The translations under genes were made by a program, and so were the position numbers. The notes beneath the pieces were generated by a model. The model was given only the letters and a program-made list of their open reading frames with translations. It did no database searches and was not told the DNA's origin. From Sphingobacteriales bacterium (GTDB taxonomy: Bacteria; Bacteroidota; Bacteroidia; Chitinophagales; JADIYW01): 64,000 nt of DNA. The stretch lies in contig CP064984.1 of the NCBI GenBank assembly GCA_016699615.1, positions 1,832,001 to 1,896,000 of the forward strand, read 5' to 3'. Of this stretch, positions 1 through 10,312 are shown piece after piece. How positions within the stretch are numbered: position 1 is the first letter of the stretch; the number at the start of each line of letters is the position of its first letter.

Positions 1-1229
1 TAGAAACGCAACGTAAATTATTTTCTACACTATATAATACCTATAATTTCTTCGCTATCTATGCAAATATTGATCAGTTTTCATACAATCCATCACAACA
101 AATTCAAGTTTCTGAAAGAGCAGAAATAGACAAATGGATAATTTCAAAACTAAATTCATTAGTAAGCAGCACTACAGCATCATTAAATGATTATGAGCCA
201 GCAAAAGCAGCAAGAGCAATAGAAGAATTTGTTATTGATGATTTGTCAAATTGGTATGTGCGTTTGTGTAGAAGAAGATTTTGGGATACAGAAGAATCCT
301 TAGACAAGAAAGCAGCGTTCCAAACACTATTTGAGTGCTTAGAAAAAATATCCATATTGATGTCGCCAATTGCACCATTTTTTGCAGATTGGTTGTATGC
401 CAACTTAAATCAAGACAAGCAAAAAGAATCTGTGCATTTAGAATTTATTTCAGCTGTTGATACAAAAAACATAAACGCAGATTTAGAACAAAGAATGGAA
501 TATGCTAAAAATATTTCATCATTAATTTTGTCACTTAGAAAAAAGACAAAAATAAAAGTAAGACAACCACTTCAAAAAATACTGATACCAATAATTGATA
601 AACAATTAATTGAGCAAATTAATCTAGTAAAAGATTTGATTTTGTCTGAGGTTAATGTGAAAGAAATTGAATACATAAGCGATACTTCAGGAATTATATC
701 TAAAAAAGCAAAGCCAAATTTCAAATTATTAGGTAAAAAATTAGGTGGAAATATGAAGTTTGCTACTGATGTAATTCAACAATTTAATGCTGAACAAATA
801 AAAGAATTAGAAGAGAACGGACGCATAGCAATACAAGTACAAGGCACAGAATATGAAATTTTGGCAGATGAAGTAGAAATAATTTCTGATGATATACAAG
901 GTTGGTTGGTTGCCAGCGAAAAAAATATCACAGTAGCATTAGATATTCATATTTCAGAGGAACTAAAATCAGAAGGATTTGCTAGAGAAATCATCAATAA
1001 AGTACAAAATGAGCGAAAAGAACAGAATTTCAACGTTGCAGATAAAATAACCATAAATGTGCAAAACCATTTGGTTCTCAACGATGTATTTCATCAGTTT
1101 AAAGATTATATTTGCAACGAAACTTTATGTAATGGCATCTATTTTGTAGAAGATATTAATAAAGGCAAAATATTTGATATTAACGGTGAGGAATTATTTA
1201 TGGAAATTCAAAAAGTAACAAATGGCTAA
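1..1229 (+). CDS. ileS: Isoleucyl-tRNA synthetase, C-terminal part (5' end outside window)
   Basis: Charges tRNA-Ile with isoleucine in the cytoplasm. The reading frame is open from base 3 to the stop at 1229, so the start and catalytic Rossmann domain lie upstream. Visible are the end of the core and the anticodon-binding domain, with the family signature LSNWYVRLCRRRFW followed by an alpha-helical segment (ILMSPIAPFFADWLY), then the long C-terminal extension typical of Bacteroidota IleS. It overlaps the next gene by 8 bases, so the two are probably co-transcribed. An internal ATG at 243 is not the real start, because strong IleS similarity continues upstream of it. Confidence 0.93.
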   Translation, partial: ETQRKLFSTLYNTYNFFAIYANIDQFSYNPSQQIQVSERAEIDKWIISKLNSLVSSTTASLNDYEPAKAARAIEEFVIDDLSNWYVRLCRRRFWDTEESLDKKAAFQTLFECLEKISILMSPIAPFFADWLYANLNQDKQKESVHLEFISAVDTKNINADLEQRMEYAKNISSLILSLRKKTKIKVRQPLQKILIPIIDKQLIEQINLVKDLILSEVNVKEIEYISDTSGIISKKAKPNFKLLGKKLGGNMKFATDVIQQFNAEQIKELEENGRIAIQVQGTEYEILADEVEIISDDIQGWLVASEKNITVALDIHISEELKSEGFAREIINKVQNERKEQNFNVADKITINVQNHLVLNDVFHQFKDYICNETLCNGIYFVEDINKGKIFDINGEELFMEIQKVTNG

Positions 1230-2223
1230 AACTATAAAAACAAATAAAAAAGTAGTTGCAACAAAAAAAACAGCAACGAAAACTGCTCCTGCTAAAAAAT
1301 CGGCTACTAAAACTGTAGCTAAAGTAATGCCAGCAAAGAAAGCAGCTACAAAAGCTGTAGCTAAAACAACGCCAGCTAAAAAAGTAGCAACAAAAACTAT
1401 AGCAAAAGCAACACCAGCTAAAAAGGCAGCTACAAAAACTATAGCAAAAGCGACGCCAGCTAAAAAGGCAGCTACAAAAACTATAGCAAAAGCAACGCCA
1501 GCGAAGAAAGTAGCTACAAAAACTGTAGCAAAAGCAACGCCAACCAAAAAAGCAGCAACAAAAACTGTAGCAAAAGCAACGCCAGCTAAAAAAGTAGCAG
1601 CAAAAACTGTAGCAAAAGCAACGCCAACTAAAAAAGCAGCAGCAAAAACTGTAGTAAAAGCAACGCCAACCAAAAATGCAGCAACAAAAACTGTAGCAAA
1701 AGCAACGCCAGCTAAAAAAACAAATACAGGAAAGAAAGGACAACAGAAATTGAGTGTGAAGGAGATTTCTAAAACAAAATTGCATGTTGGTACGCAACAT
1801 CTTCCAAGCTATACAAACGAAACATATACACACAAAGAGTTAAAACCATTAACCAAAGAACAAAAAACAATTGTTAGATATAGTGATGCTGAGCTTGAAG
1901 AGTTTAAAACATTAATTAATGAAAAACTAAGAAAAGCAAAAGAAGAAGTTGATTACTATATAGCACAAATAAGAAGCTCAGCAGAAAGCGAAACTAAATT
2001 TTCAAGTATGGATGATGGTTCGTACACAACAGAAAGAGAATCAATAAACCAAACAATTGGAAGACAACAAAAACTGATTGTGCATCTAGAGAATGCCTTG
2101 GCTAGAATTGAAAATAAAACGTATGGTATTTGTAGAGAAACAGGATTGCTAATACCAAAAGATAGACTTAGAGCTGTGCCACATGCTACACTAAGTGTAG
2201 AAGGAAAGAAAAGACAAAAATAA
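1222..2223 (+). CDS. TraR/DksA-family protein with a histone H1-like lysine/alanine repeat tail
   Basis: 333 residues in two parts. Residues about 1-175 are a highly basic K/A/T/P tail made of ten 14-residue units of the type PAKKAATKTVAKAT plus a partial one. This resembles histone H1-like nucleic-acid-binding tails. Residues about 210-333 match the TraR/DksA family: a coiled-coil hairpin, then YGICRETG and RLRAVPHATLSVE. The C4 zinc finger is reduced to one cysteine (GICRETG), as in other Bacteroidota members. A role at RNA polymerase or on DNA is likely from the family, but the combination with the basic tail leaves the exact job open. It overlaps ileS by 8 bases. Confidence 0.85.
   Translation: MAKTIKTNKKVVATKKTATKTAPAKKSATKTVAKVMPAKKAATKAVAKTTPAKKVATKTIAKATPAKKAATKTIAKATPAKKAATKTIAKATPAKKVATKTVAKATPTKKAATKTVAKATPAKKVAAKTVAKATPTKKAAAKTVVKATPTKNAATKTVAKATPAKKTNTGKKGQQKLSVKEISKTKLHVGTQHLPSYTNETYTHKELKPLTKEQKTIVRYSDAELEEFKTLINEKLRKAKEEVDYYIAQIRSSAESETKFSSMDDGSYTTERESINQTIGRQQKLIVHLENALARIENKTYGICRETGLLIPKDRLRAVPHATLSVEGKKRQK
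1288..1707 (+). repeat. 42-bp in-frame tandem repeat (10 units)
   Basis: Ten consecutive 42-base units encode the 14-residue PAKKxATKTVAKAT repeat of the DksA/TraR-like protein; a partial eleventh follows. Units differ by a few bases, mostly conservative (V/I, A/T swaps), so copy number probably changes by slippage or recombination. The minus-strand open frames across this block are artefacts of the repeat. Confidence 0.9.
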
Positions 2224-2335
2224 TATTGCATTATTTTATAAATAATTATCTTAGCGCACTTTTGTGTGAATTGTTTTCTATTTAATTAAGTAATTCAATT
2301 CATATTATATTTCAGAACTAATATGCTCAAGGTAC

Positions 2336-4305
2336 ATGGCAAATAATAATAAATTACACTCATTATCTACAGCAGGTGTATTGATTACACTTGGAATTGT
2401 ATTCGGAGATATAGGTACTTCACCAATTTATGTGCTCAAAGCAATAATGGGAATGGCAATCTCAGGAAACCATAAAGTTACAGAAGATTTAGTACTAGGT
2501 GGCGTTTCATGTGTCTTTTGGACATTAACCATCGTTACCTCATTCAAATATGTATATCTAGCATTAAATGCAGATAACAAAGGTGAAGGTGGAGTTTTGC
2601 ATTGTATGCATTGGTTAGAAGATATAAAGCAAAATGGACTATCATTCCAGCACTTGTTGGATGTGCAGCACTAATGGCAGACGGATTTATTACACCACCA
2701 ATTTCAATTTCATCAGCAGTAGAAGGTCTTACTATTTTATATCCAAAACTGACTACAAATGATATTGTTGGAATTGTATTAATCATTATTACAATAATAT
2801 TTTTATTACAACAATTTGGAACCAACTTAGTAGGTAAATTATTTGGACCAATTACACTTATTTGGTTTATTATGATTGGAATATTAGGTGGTATGCAAAT
2901 TATAGCAATGCCTTCAATCATTAAAGCGTTAAATCCAATGTACGCTTTCAATTTAATTTTTCATTACGATGGTGGATTTTGGTTTTTAGGCGCCGTATTT
3001 TTATGTACCACAGGAGCAGAAGCTTTATATTCAGATTTAGGTCATTGTGGTAAACAAAATATCAGAGTAAGTTGGGGCTTTGTAAAAGTTTGTTTAATAT
3101 TAAATTATCTTGGTCAAGCTGCTTTCGTATTAGAACATAATAATGGTGGATATAATTGGGAAGAAACTGCTCCATTTTATGCAATAATGCCACGTTCATT
3201 TTTACCAATAGGCATTGCAATTGCAACTGCAGCAACAATTATAGCATCGCAAGCATTAATTTCTGGCGCATTTACTCTAGTAAATGAAGCTATGAAACTA
3301 AAATTGTGGCCAAATATGAAAGTAATTTATCCAACAGAGCAACAAGGACAAATATATATTCCATCTATCAATTGGTTATTGTTTTTTGGATGTATAGCAG
3401 TTGTACTTATTTTTAAAGAATCAGGAAAAATGGAAGCTGCATATGGTTTGGCAATTACACTAAATATGTTGATGACTACAGCTTTACTTACCTATTATTT
3501 GTATATAAAAAGAAAGCCAAGTGTACTTGTATGGAGCTTCCTTATTTTATTTCTTTTGATAGAAGGTTCTTTCTTTGCATCAAGTTTATTGAAATTTACA
3601 CACGGTGGTTGGTTTACATTTATTATTGCAGTGTTTATTTTTATGGCAATGTATTTCTTTAATGAAGGCAAAAAATTAAGAAAAAAACATATAGAATTTG
3701 TTGAGATTAATGATTTCTTAGATGATATTAAAGATTTACAAGCAGATACTTCGATACCAAAAGAAGCAACTAACTTAGTTTATTTGGCGAATGCAAACGA
3801 TAAAAAACACGTAGACTCAAATATCATTTATTCTATCTTTAGAAAAAAACCTAAACGCGCAGATACTTATTGGTTTGTGCATGTAGATATTACAAACGAA
3901 CCTTATGGTGGAACTTATAGCGTAGATACCATTATTCCAAAAAAATGTTTCTTTGTAAGATTGAAGTTTGGTTTCAAAGTAGAACACAAGGTGCATGTAA
4001 TGTTTATGCAAATAGTGGAGGAAATGGGCAAACGTGGAGAAATTGATTTATTGAGTCATTATCCATCATTGCGTAAACATGGTTATCCAGCAGATTTTAA
4101 ATTTGTATTGATAAATTCAAGTATTTCTGCAGACAACGAACTAAAAGGATGGAATCAATTAGCTATTAAAGCATATACAACTATCAAATCTTTAAGCTTA
4201 CCAACAGAAGTAGATTTTGGTTTGGAAAGAACAAACGTAAGAGTTGAAAATGTGCCTATCAATATCTCAAACAAAGCAGCAATACACTTAGATAGAATAG
4301 ATTAA
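2336..4305 (+). CDS. kup: KUP-family potassium uptake protein, interrupted by one frameshift
   Basis: Potassium/proton symporter of the inner membrane. The N-terminus (2336 onward) has the KUP signature GIVFGDIGTSPIYVLKA and NKGEGG. The rest lies in the +1 frame from about 2600, beginning YALVRRYKAKWTIIPALVG and continuing ADGFITPPISISSAVEGL to the end, about 655 residues in total, which is normal for Kup. The break is in a run of four T at 2595-2598: a fifth T would restore the expected GGVFALYALVRR. The gene is otherwise intact with about 12 membrane helices and a soluble C-terminal domain. A sequence error is as likely as a real mutation. Confidence 0.88.
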
Positions 4306-4317
4306 TTGTAAATGCAA

Positions 4318-5436
4318 TTATGCATTTCTAAGTAGTTGGTTCATCTTTAGAGAAGCAGATGTAAGCAAAACTTTTGCATTTACATTTCGTTCAACTTCGT
4401 AATATTTTTGATCAAGCAATTTTATTACTTCATGTATTTGATTGTAATGATGAAAATATTTTCTCAAAGCTTTAGCAATTTTCAATTCTTCATCATTTAG
4501 CTTAGGTACATAGTTTGCTTGGTATTGTTGTAGCATGGTTTCTCTAAAAACATGCTCTGTGTATTCCAAAAATGCTTTGATTTTTTCTCTACCCATTTTG
4601 GCTTGTTCGTCTACCCATTTTAGTATCGCATTCACATCAAAACTTGTGGTGCATTTCATCCAACTGATGAGTGTGTAAGTAATATCATCAATTTCTTTTT
4701 CTGAAATTTGATAAGCATGCATCAGATTTCCATTTGCTAAAAATGCAACTTGCTGTGCTTTGCTTTTAGTTATTCCTTTTTTTATTAATGCAACTTCAAT
4801 TTCATCATCAGACAACATATTCACTTTAAGAATTTGACATCTAGAAATGATGGTTGGTAATATTGCATCTTGATTTTCTGAAATTAAAATTAGTATGGTA
4901 TTTTCTGGTGGCTCTTCTAATAATTTTAATAAGATATTTCCTTCTTTGCCTAATGCTTCTGCCAGCCAAATAATATGTATTTTATATTCAGATTCATAAG
5001 ATTTTAAACTCAGATTTCTAATAATATTTCTTGCCTCATCAGCAGAAATATTTCCTTGTTTATTTTCTGCATCAATTAGTTGTAGCCAAGTTTCTACATC
5101 AATATAAGAATTGTCTAAAATTGCTTTGCGCCATTCTACAATATAGTCTGTACTCAAAGATGGTTTGCCAGATTTTTTAGGAATAATTGGATAGGTATAA
5201 TGTATATCTGGATGAATTAGTTTTTGTGATTTTACACATTCACTACAAGTGCCACAGCTATCTAGTGCTTGCTTGTTGGTGCAAACTAAGTATTGTGCAA
5301 ATGCTAATGCTAATGGCAATGCACCTGCACCAGCATTACTTAAAAATAATTGTGCATGTGGAATATTGCCTTGCTGCACAATTTCTAATAAATGACTTTT
5401 TAGTTCTTCTTGTCCAATTACATCACTAAATTTCAT
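4318..5436 (-). CDS. holB: DNA polymerase III subunit delta'
   Basis: Clamp-loader delta' subunit, 372 residues. The N-terminal AAA+ fold begins MKFSDVIGQEELKSHL and has a degenerate P-loop (LSNAGAGALPL, no lysine), as expected for delta', which does not hydrolyse ATP. A four-cysteine zinc module (CTNKQ then SCGTCSEC) and the SRC arginine-finger motif (IISRCQIL) are present. It converges on kup with only 12 bases between stops. It is in the same replication role as holA at 28997. Confidence 0.9.
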   Translation of the reverse strand: MKFSDVIGQEELKSHLLEIVQQGNIPHAQLFLSNAGAGALPLALAFAQYLVCTNKQALDSCGTCSECVKSQKLIHPDIHYTYPIIPKKSGKPSLSTDYIVEWRKAILDNSYIDVETWLQLIDAENKQGNISADEARNIIRNLSLKSYESEYKIHIIWLAEALGKEGNILLKLLEEPPENTILILISENQDAILPTIISRCQILKVNMLSDDEIEVALIKKGITKSKAQQVAFLANGNLMHAYQISEKEIDDITYTLISWMKCTTSFDVNAILKWVDEQAKMGREKIKAFLEYTEHVFRETMLQQYQANYVPKLNDEELKIAKALRKYFHHYNQIHEVIKLLDQKYYEVERNVNAKVLLTSASLKMNQLLRNA

Positions 5437-5515
5437 ATAGCTAATGTATGAAAATACTTTAGTTTAGTTTGATAAAAATATAAACACACAGTTTTGTGGT
5501 TGATGAAATGAGATC

Positions 5516-6352
5516 TTATTTAGTTTTAGTTAGTGTAATTTCTCTTTTTACACTATTGTATAATGATTCTACTACATTGTTATTTTTATCTAATAATGTT
5601 AATTCTATAGTGTTTTTGCCTAATGGCAAACCTTCCATAAAATAACCACTCCATTTTGTTAATATAAATGTTGTGCCATTGATAACTGCTTTTACTTTGT
5701 AACCATCTTTAGATAAATCACAATTCATTAAATAAAAATCTAATAAAACAGCATCTGTTTCTGCATCTTTATATTCGCCTTTTGGTCTACTGTAAAACAA
5801 CATAGGTTTTGATAAATCTTTGTTGGCATATCTAACAGCATATCTACTTTTTCCAGTAATAATATTATCAATAAAAAATGCTTTGCTATGTTTAATACTT
5901 TCATGGTATGAACGAGAAATAAAACACAATACTGTATGCATGCCATCTTTTTTTGCATCTACCACAAAATCGTTGGTGTATTGTGCAGAATATGGCTCGT
6001 TATTTATAATACAATGTATATGCTGACCTTGTGCAGAGTTTGCACAGTTTTTTGTGTTTGCCAAATCTGTTTGTTTGCCTAAAGTATAATTTTGTGTATT
6101 AACTTTTAATCTAATTTTGTTGTTGTCTAATTCTTCAGTTGTTGATGCAACTTCAAGCAACTCTAAGCTTGCATTGTCAAAGTTTTCTACTGAAACTAAC
6201 TCAGTTAATGTGATGCCATTTTTTTGCATTTGTATGAGTGTTGATGTGTTGTTTTCTTGAGTTTTTACGATGCCTTTTTTAGTTTTTTTATTACACATGG
6301 CTAGTCCAAGAAATAAGACGCTTATTACTAGGATGATGCTTAATTTTCTCAT
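5516..6352 (-). CDS. Putative secreted/lipoprotein of unknown function
   Basis: 278 residues. The N-terminus has a basic start, a hydrophobic stretch (LSIILVISVLFLGLAMC) and a cysteine followed by a lysine-rich linker, consistent with a lipoprotein, although methionine at -1 is not the ideal lipobox. The rest is beta-rich with no motif I recognise with certainty. It overlaps the upstream asparagine synthase-like gene by 4 bases, so it is probably the last gene of the 8953-to-5516 operon, and a surface-polysaccharide or cell-envelope role is plausible but unproven. Confidence 0.7.
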   Translation of the reverse strand: MRKLSIILVISVLFLGLAMCNKKTKKGIVKTQENNTSTLIQMQKNGITLTELVSVENFDNASLELLEVASTTEELDNNKIRLKVNTQNYTLGKQTDLANTKNCANSAQGQHIHCIINNEPYSAQYTNDFVVDAKKDGMHTVLCFISRSYHESIKHSKAFFIDNIITGKSRYAVRYANKDLSKPMLFYSRPKGEYKDAETDAVLLDFYLMNCDLSKDGYKVKAVINGTTFILTKWSGYFMEGLPLGKNTIELTLLDKNNNVVESLYNSVKREITLTKTK

Positions 6353-7746
6353 GATATATGTATTGATTTTAAAAAATAAATTGCGTGTATATTATTGAAA
6401 TTTCTAAATTTATGTTGCTTCAATGTAGTATCAAATATAGTCATTTTTTTAGATATCAGATTCGCATTTATTGGGTCATTTTTAATTGATGTTGAATTGT
6501 ATTTCTGATAAGTTTGTAATATTTTTTTTGGCGTAATTTTTTTTAAATAATGCTTAATGTTTGCTGGCTTCGATTTCTTAAAATCAACACAATGGTTTTT
6601 AAATAAGTTATTAAAAATTAAATCTTCATATTGACTAAATGTTGTGTCTTTTTGTTGTAAAAAAAAATAATTGATAAGTTGGATATCATACAATATCAAC
6701 TGCCATTGATAGCCAAAATACTCAAAACTTCGTACAGCATTTACAATAAATTTTGATGCTCTATTGTTGAGATACCAAAATATATAATCTTGATTTAATT
6801 CTTTTGAATAATATTTTATAGCATGCTCATCTTTAAACATACTTCCAGCATAATAATCACCAATAAAACCTGGAAAAAAAATTGACTGATGTGGAACAAT
6901 TTGTTGTTGTCTTAGATAGTGTAATGCAAAAAAATCTTGCTCATGTGGCAATGATGTAAAATGATGATTGTTCAATGCATAATCTTTCCAAACATCAGTA
7001 AAAAATAATTGTAATAAATTTTCATCATACTCAATAAATAACCATGGCACATCTAATTTTTTAGCAACTTCTTCAGCTATTTTTTTTTCTTCTGAGTTGA
7101 TATTTCCATATGTGTAAGTAAATATGTTTTGTACGCCAGCATCTTTTAGCAAACAAAGTACAGCACGCGAATCATATCCACCAGAAAGTGGCACTACAAA
7201 AGTATAATCATAAAATTGTTGCTTAATTTTTTCTACTTTTTTTAATAGTAAATCATAGAAGTTTATGGATTTATTTTCAGAATATTTATTTTTTATAATA
7301 GATAAATAGCTATCAATTTTGTACGTGTTTTCTTTTTTATTGTAATAAAAATATTCGCCAATTTGTAATCTTTTCCAATTGTCAATCAATGTGTTTTCAT
7401 TTTCTGTACAAAAATGCTGTTTAAAAAACTCAACTTGTTTTGTATTAATTGTGTCATTTTCATTTCTTAGAATATTGTTTGTTATATTGATTTCGTGCGT
7501 ATTTATTTTATAAAATAATGGGAATGCACTTATGGCATCTACACAAGCAAACAAAAAATCTTCATGATGTATAATTAAAGAAAAGCTTTGCTCGATAGAA
7601 GTTACATCATCTAAAATTTGTTCTAAACTATCAAATGCACAATGTTCAATATCCAAATGATTGTTACTGATATAATAACAACAATTATTCTGTTTCCAAG
7701 AATAGAAATGCTTATCAATATTTTTTATTGCAAGCTTAATTTCCAT
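6349..7746 (-). CDS. Asparagine synthase-like (ATP-pyrophosphatase domain) protein
   Basis: 465 residues. The PP-loop SGGYDSRAVLCLL at about residue 190 and the following IFTYTYG segment identify the asparagine synthetase B-type AMP-forming domain. The N-terminus lacks the catalytic Cys2 of the glutamine amidotransferase domain, so glutamine-dependent amidation is unlikely as drawn. Such proteins are common in exopolysaccharide and modified-glycan clusters. It overlaps the flippase gene by 11 bases and the lipoprotein gene by 4, pointing to one transcript. Confidence 0.78.
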   Translation of the reverse strand: MEIKLAIKNIDKHFYSWKQNNCCYYISNNHLDIEHCAFDSLEQILDDVTSIEQSFSLIIHHEDFLFACVDAISAFPLFYKINTHEINITNNILRNENDTINTKQVEFFKQHFCTENENTLIDNWKRLQIGEYFYYNKKENTYKIDSYLSIIKNKYSENKSINFYDLLLKKVEKIKQQFYDYTFVVPLSGGYDSRAVLCLLKDAGVQNIFTYTYGNINSEEKKIAEEVAKKLDVPWLFIEYDENLLQLFFTDVWKDYALNNHHFTSLPHEQDFFALHYLRQQQIVPHQSIFFPGFIGDYYAGSMFKDEHAIKYYSKELNQDYIFWYLNNRASKFIVNAVRSFEYFGYQWQLILYDIQLINYFFLQQKDTTFSQYEDLIFNNLFKNHCVDFKKSKPANIKHYLKKITPKKILQTYQKYNSTSIKNDPINANLISKKMTIFDTTLKQHKFRNFNNIHAIYFLKSIHIS

Positions 7747-8953
7747 TTGGCTTAGTTATTTTTAAGATATAAAAAAACAATGCCAAATTCATGACAATGC
7801 CAACCAATACTAAATACAAAATTGCTGTCCAAAAATCATTATAATAATAGCCAGCAAACAATGCAAATGCTCTGAAAACAAACAAAATAATATTCCAAAT
7901 TAGCTCTTTGTGTAGCAAATGTTTTATATCTAATACCATAGAAATTGGAGAAATTACAGCACTAGCAAAATACCAAAATACCAAATATTGCGATAGCTTT
8001 CCTGCTTCTATCCATTGGCTATCAAAAAGATAATAAAATATAGATTCTCCAAAAAATGCGACAATCAAAACAGGAATGCAACCTAAAATAATTCCAATCC
8101 AAAACGTTTGCCACACTTTTATTCTAAGTTTTTCATTTGTAATGTTGTTGGCTTCTTGCAGAAAAAACTGTGTCATTGCAGTTTGGTACAATGATGCTGG
8201 AGCCAGTAATAATCTAACACTCATGGTATAATAACCACAAAATATTTTGCCAAATAATAATTCAATGAGTGGTATAATTCCGTTTCTAGAAATAGTATTT
8301 ACCATAGATGATAATACACCAAATGTAGGAAACTGAATGTAAGTTTGCAATAATTGCTTGAAATTAGATATGTCAATTTTTACAAAAAATAAATGACGCA
8401 ATTTGTAAAACAAATACATTGTAGCTATTGCTTGCCCAATTGCAAATGCATAAATTAATCCAAAATTATTTTGCCAAACTTTTATGAAAACGATAGAAAA
8501 AAATAATGTTGCAACAACCATTAATATTCTTGAAGTACTAATGTAATTTACTTTTTTTATAATATTCAAATATGCAATCATTGGCTGGTTGAGTGCATAC
8601 AAAACAAGTATTACAGGAAATGTAAGCCAATAATTTTCTTTATAGATGAATAAAAATGGAATAGAGACAATGATAGAAATTGCACTACCAATAATACAAG
8701 ATAGATATAAAATTTGAGTTTGTTTTTCTTGATTATTTTCTACTTGCAAAGCAACATCTAATTTTAAATTAATTATTTCTATTAAAATAAATACAAAAGA
8801 TGTGAATACACCAAAAGTAGCAAATGCTTGTGGCGAATATAGTTTAGGTAAAATCAGAAAGCCAATAGTATTAATACATTGAGCTAGAAACAGACCAAAG
8901 AATAACTTATAGAAATTAGTATGATAAAATATTTCTTTAAACCTTAAAAACAC
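7736..8953 (-). CDS. Polysaccharide flippase-like membrane protein (Wzx/MATE fold)
   Basis: 405 residues with about 12 predicted membrane helices spread along the whole length and short basic loops, matching the oligosaccharide flippase (polysaccharide biosynthesis protein) family in size and pattern. It would move lipid-linked glycans across the inner membrane. It is the first gene of a three-gene minus-strand group with the asparagine synthase-like and lipoprotein genes, which supports a surface-glycan role. The exact substrate cannot be read from sequence. Confidence 0.78.
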   Translation of the reverse strand: MFLRFKEIFYHTNFYKLFFGLFLAQCINTIGFLILPKLYSPQAFATFGVFTSFVFILIEIINLKLDVALQVENNQEKQTQILYLSCIIGSAISIIVSIPFLFIYKENYWLTFPVILVLYALNQPMIAYLNIIKKVNYISTSRILMVVATLFFSIVFIKVWQNNFGLIYAFAIGQAIATMYLFYKLRHLFFVKIDISNFKQLLQTYIQFPTFGVLSSMVNTISRNGIIPLIELLFGKIFCGYYTMSVRLLLAPASLYQTAMTQFFLQEANNITNEKLRIKVWQTFWIGIILGCIPVLIVAFFGESIFYYLFDSQWIEAGKLSQYLVFWYFASAVISPISMVLDIKHLLHKELIWNIILFVFRAFALFAGYYYNDFWTAILYLVLVGIVMNLALFFYILKITKPNGN

Positions 8954-9022
8954 TTCATTAAAAATACTGTTTTATTCCAAATCAATGAAAAATATATTAC
9001 CTTTATCAAACAACCATTCATT

Positions 9023-9601
9023 ATGTTCATTTGGATTTTCAAACTCATATTCAAGCTTAAAGGCTGGAAACTACAAACAGAAATGATAAAAGATTACAAA
9101 CAATCTATTACTATTGCTGCGCCACACACAAGCAACTGGGATTTAATAATTTCTCTAGCAGCTTTTGATTTAATGCAACTCAAAGTAAAATTCACACTAA
9201 AAAAAGAATGGTTCAGATTTCCATTTAAAAGAATAATGCGCAACTTTGGAGGCATTGCTATCGATAGGACACCAAAAGTAGCTGGCGAACAACGATTGAG
9301 TACCGTGGAAGCAATGGCAAATTTATTTAAAGAGAATGAAGAATTGCATATCATGGTTACGCCAGAAGGTACACGAAGCCTAAGAACAGAATGGAAAACT
9401 GGATTCTACCATACTGCAAAATTAGCAGGCGTACCAATTTTGTGTGGTTATCTAGATTATGAAAAGAAAATTGCAGGAATCGGAAAAATTATTTTCCCAT
9501 CAGATAATATGGAAGCAGATTTAAGAGCAATTATGGCTTTTTACAAAGATATCAAAGGCAAATATCCAGAAAAATTTAGCACAGACCTTAGATATTCATA
9601 A
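9023..9601 (+). CDS. Lysophospholipid acyltransferase-family protein (first of two tandem copies)
   Basis: 192 residues. The HX4D acyltransferase motif is present as HTSNWD near residue 37, then GGIAIDR, and TPEGTRS as the glycerol-phosphate-binding block. The family transfers acyl chains to lysophospholipid or lysophosphatidate at the membrane. It is similar throughout to the next gene, indicating a tandem duplication. The short length is typical for the Bacteroidota branch. Substrate is unknown. Confidence 0.82.
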   Translation: MFIWIFKLIFKLKGWKLQTEMIKDYKQSITIAAPHTSNWDLIISLAAFDLMQLKVKFTLKKEWFRFPFKRIMRNFGGIAIDRTPKVAGEQRLSTVEAMANLFKENEELHIMVTPEGTRSLRTEWKTGFYHTAKLAGVPILCGYLDYEKKIAGIGKIIFPSDNMEADLRAIMAFYKDIKGKYPEKFSTDLRYS

Positions 9602-9677
9602 TGCAAACCAAGTTTTTTAGTAGTTACTTTTGGGTATAAAATTATCCTTTTTGAAATGTATTTTTGCACGCAAATAA

Positions 9678-10271
9678 TTGAAAATGTTAAAAATAATTTC
9701 AAGAATTATATTAATTGCAAAAGGCTGGACATACAATGTAGATTTGGCAAAACCAATAGATAAATGCGTACTCATTGTTGCGCCACACACATCAGCATGG
9801 GATTTTGTACTTGGAAGAGCAATATTCACAATGGGTAAAATTCCTGCAAGATTCGCCATCAAAAAAGAAGCATTCTTTTTTCCATTAAATTGGCTGTTAA
9901 GATATCTTGGTGGATTGCCAATCGATAGAACACCAAAATCAGCAAATACAAATCAAAGATTAAGTTTGGTAGATGCATTAGCAAATCTTATCCAAAGAAA
10001 TAAAAGAATATGTATGGTAATTACACCAGAAGCATCAAGAGGCAAACGCCATCAGTGGAAAACAGGCTTCTACTATGTTGCATTGCAAACAAAAGTACCT
10101 ATTGCATTAGCACACTTAGATTATGACACCAAAGAAGGTGTTATCGGAAAAATATTCTATCCAACAGGAAATATAGATGAAGATATGCGTGTTATCATGG
10201 ACTATTATAAAGATAAAATACATACAGGCAAATATCCAAATAGATGTGTGTTAGACGAAAGATGGTCGTAG
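9678..10271 (+). CDS. Lysophospholipid acyltransferase-family protein (second tandem copy)
   Basis: 197 residues. Motifs match the preceding gene: HTSAWD (HX4D), GGLPIDR and TPEASRG. The third motif has A-S in place of G-T, which may alter substrate use. The 76-base gap to the upstream copy makes co-transcription likely. Same family assignment and the same uncertainty over substrate. Confidence 0.82.
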   Translation: MKMLKIISRIILIAKGWTYNVDLAKPIDKCVLIVAPHTSAWDFVLGRAIFTMGKIPARFAIKKEAFFFPLNWLLRYLGGLPIDRTPKSANTNQRLSLVDALANLIQRNKRICMVITPEASRGKRHQWKTGFYYVALQTKVPIALAHLDYDTKEGVIGKIFYPTGNIDEDMRVIMDYYKDKIHTGKYPNRCVLDERWS

Positions 10272-10312
10272 CATATTTTTTTGTATATTGAGTTGAAAAT
10301 GCACATACACAA

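Noticed and set aside
1194..1833. Long minus-strand frames of 159 and 211 residues rich in V/A/F or C/F
   Set aside because: They are the reverse reading of the lysine/alanine tandem repeat in the DksA/TraR-type gene.
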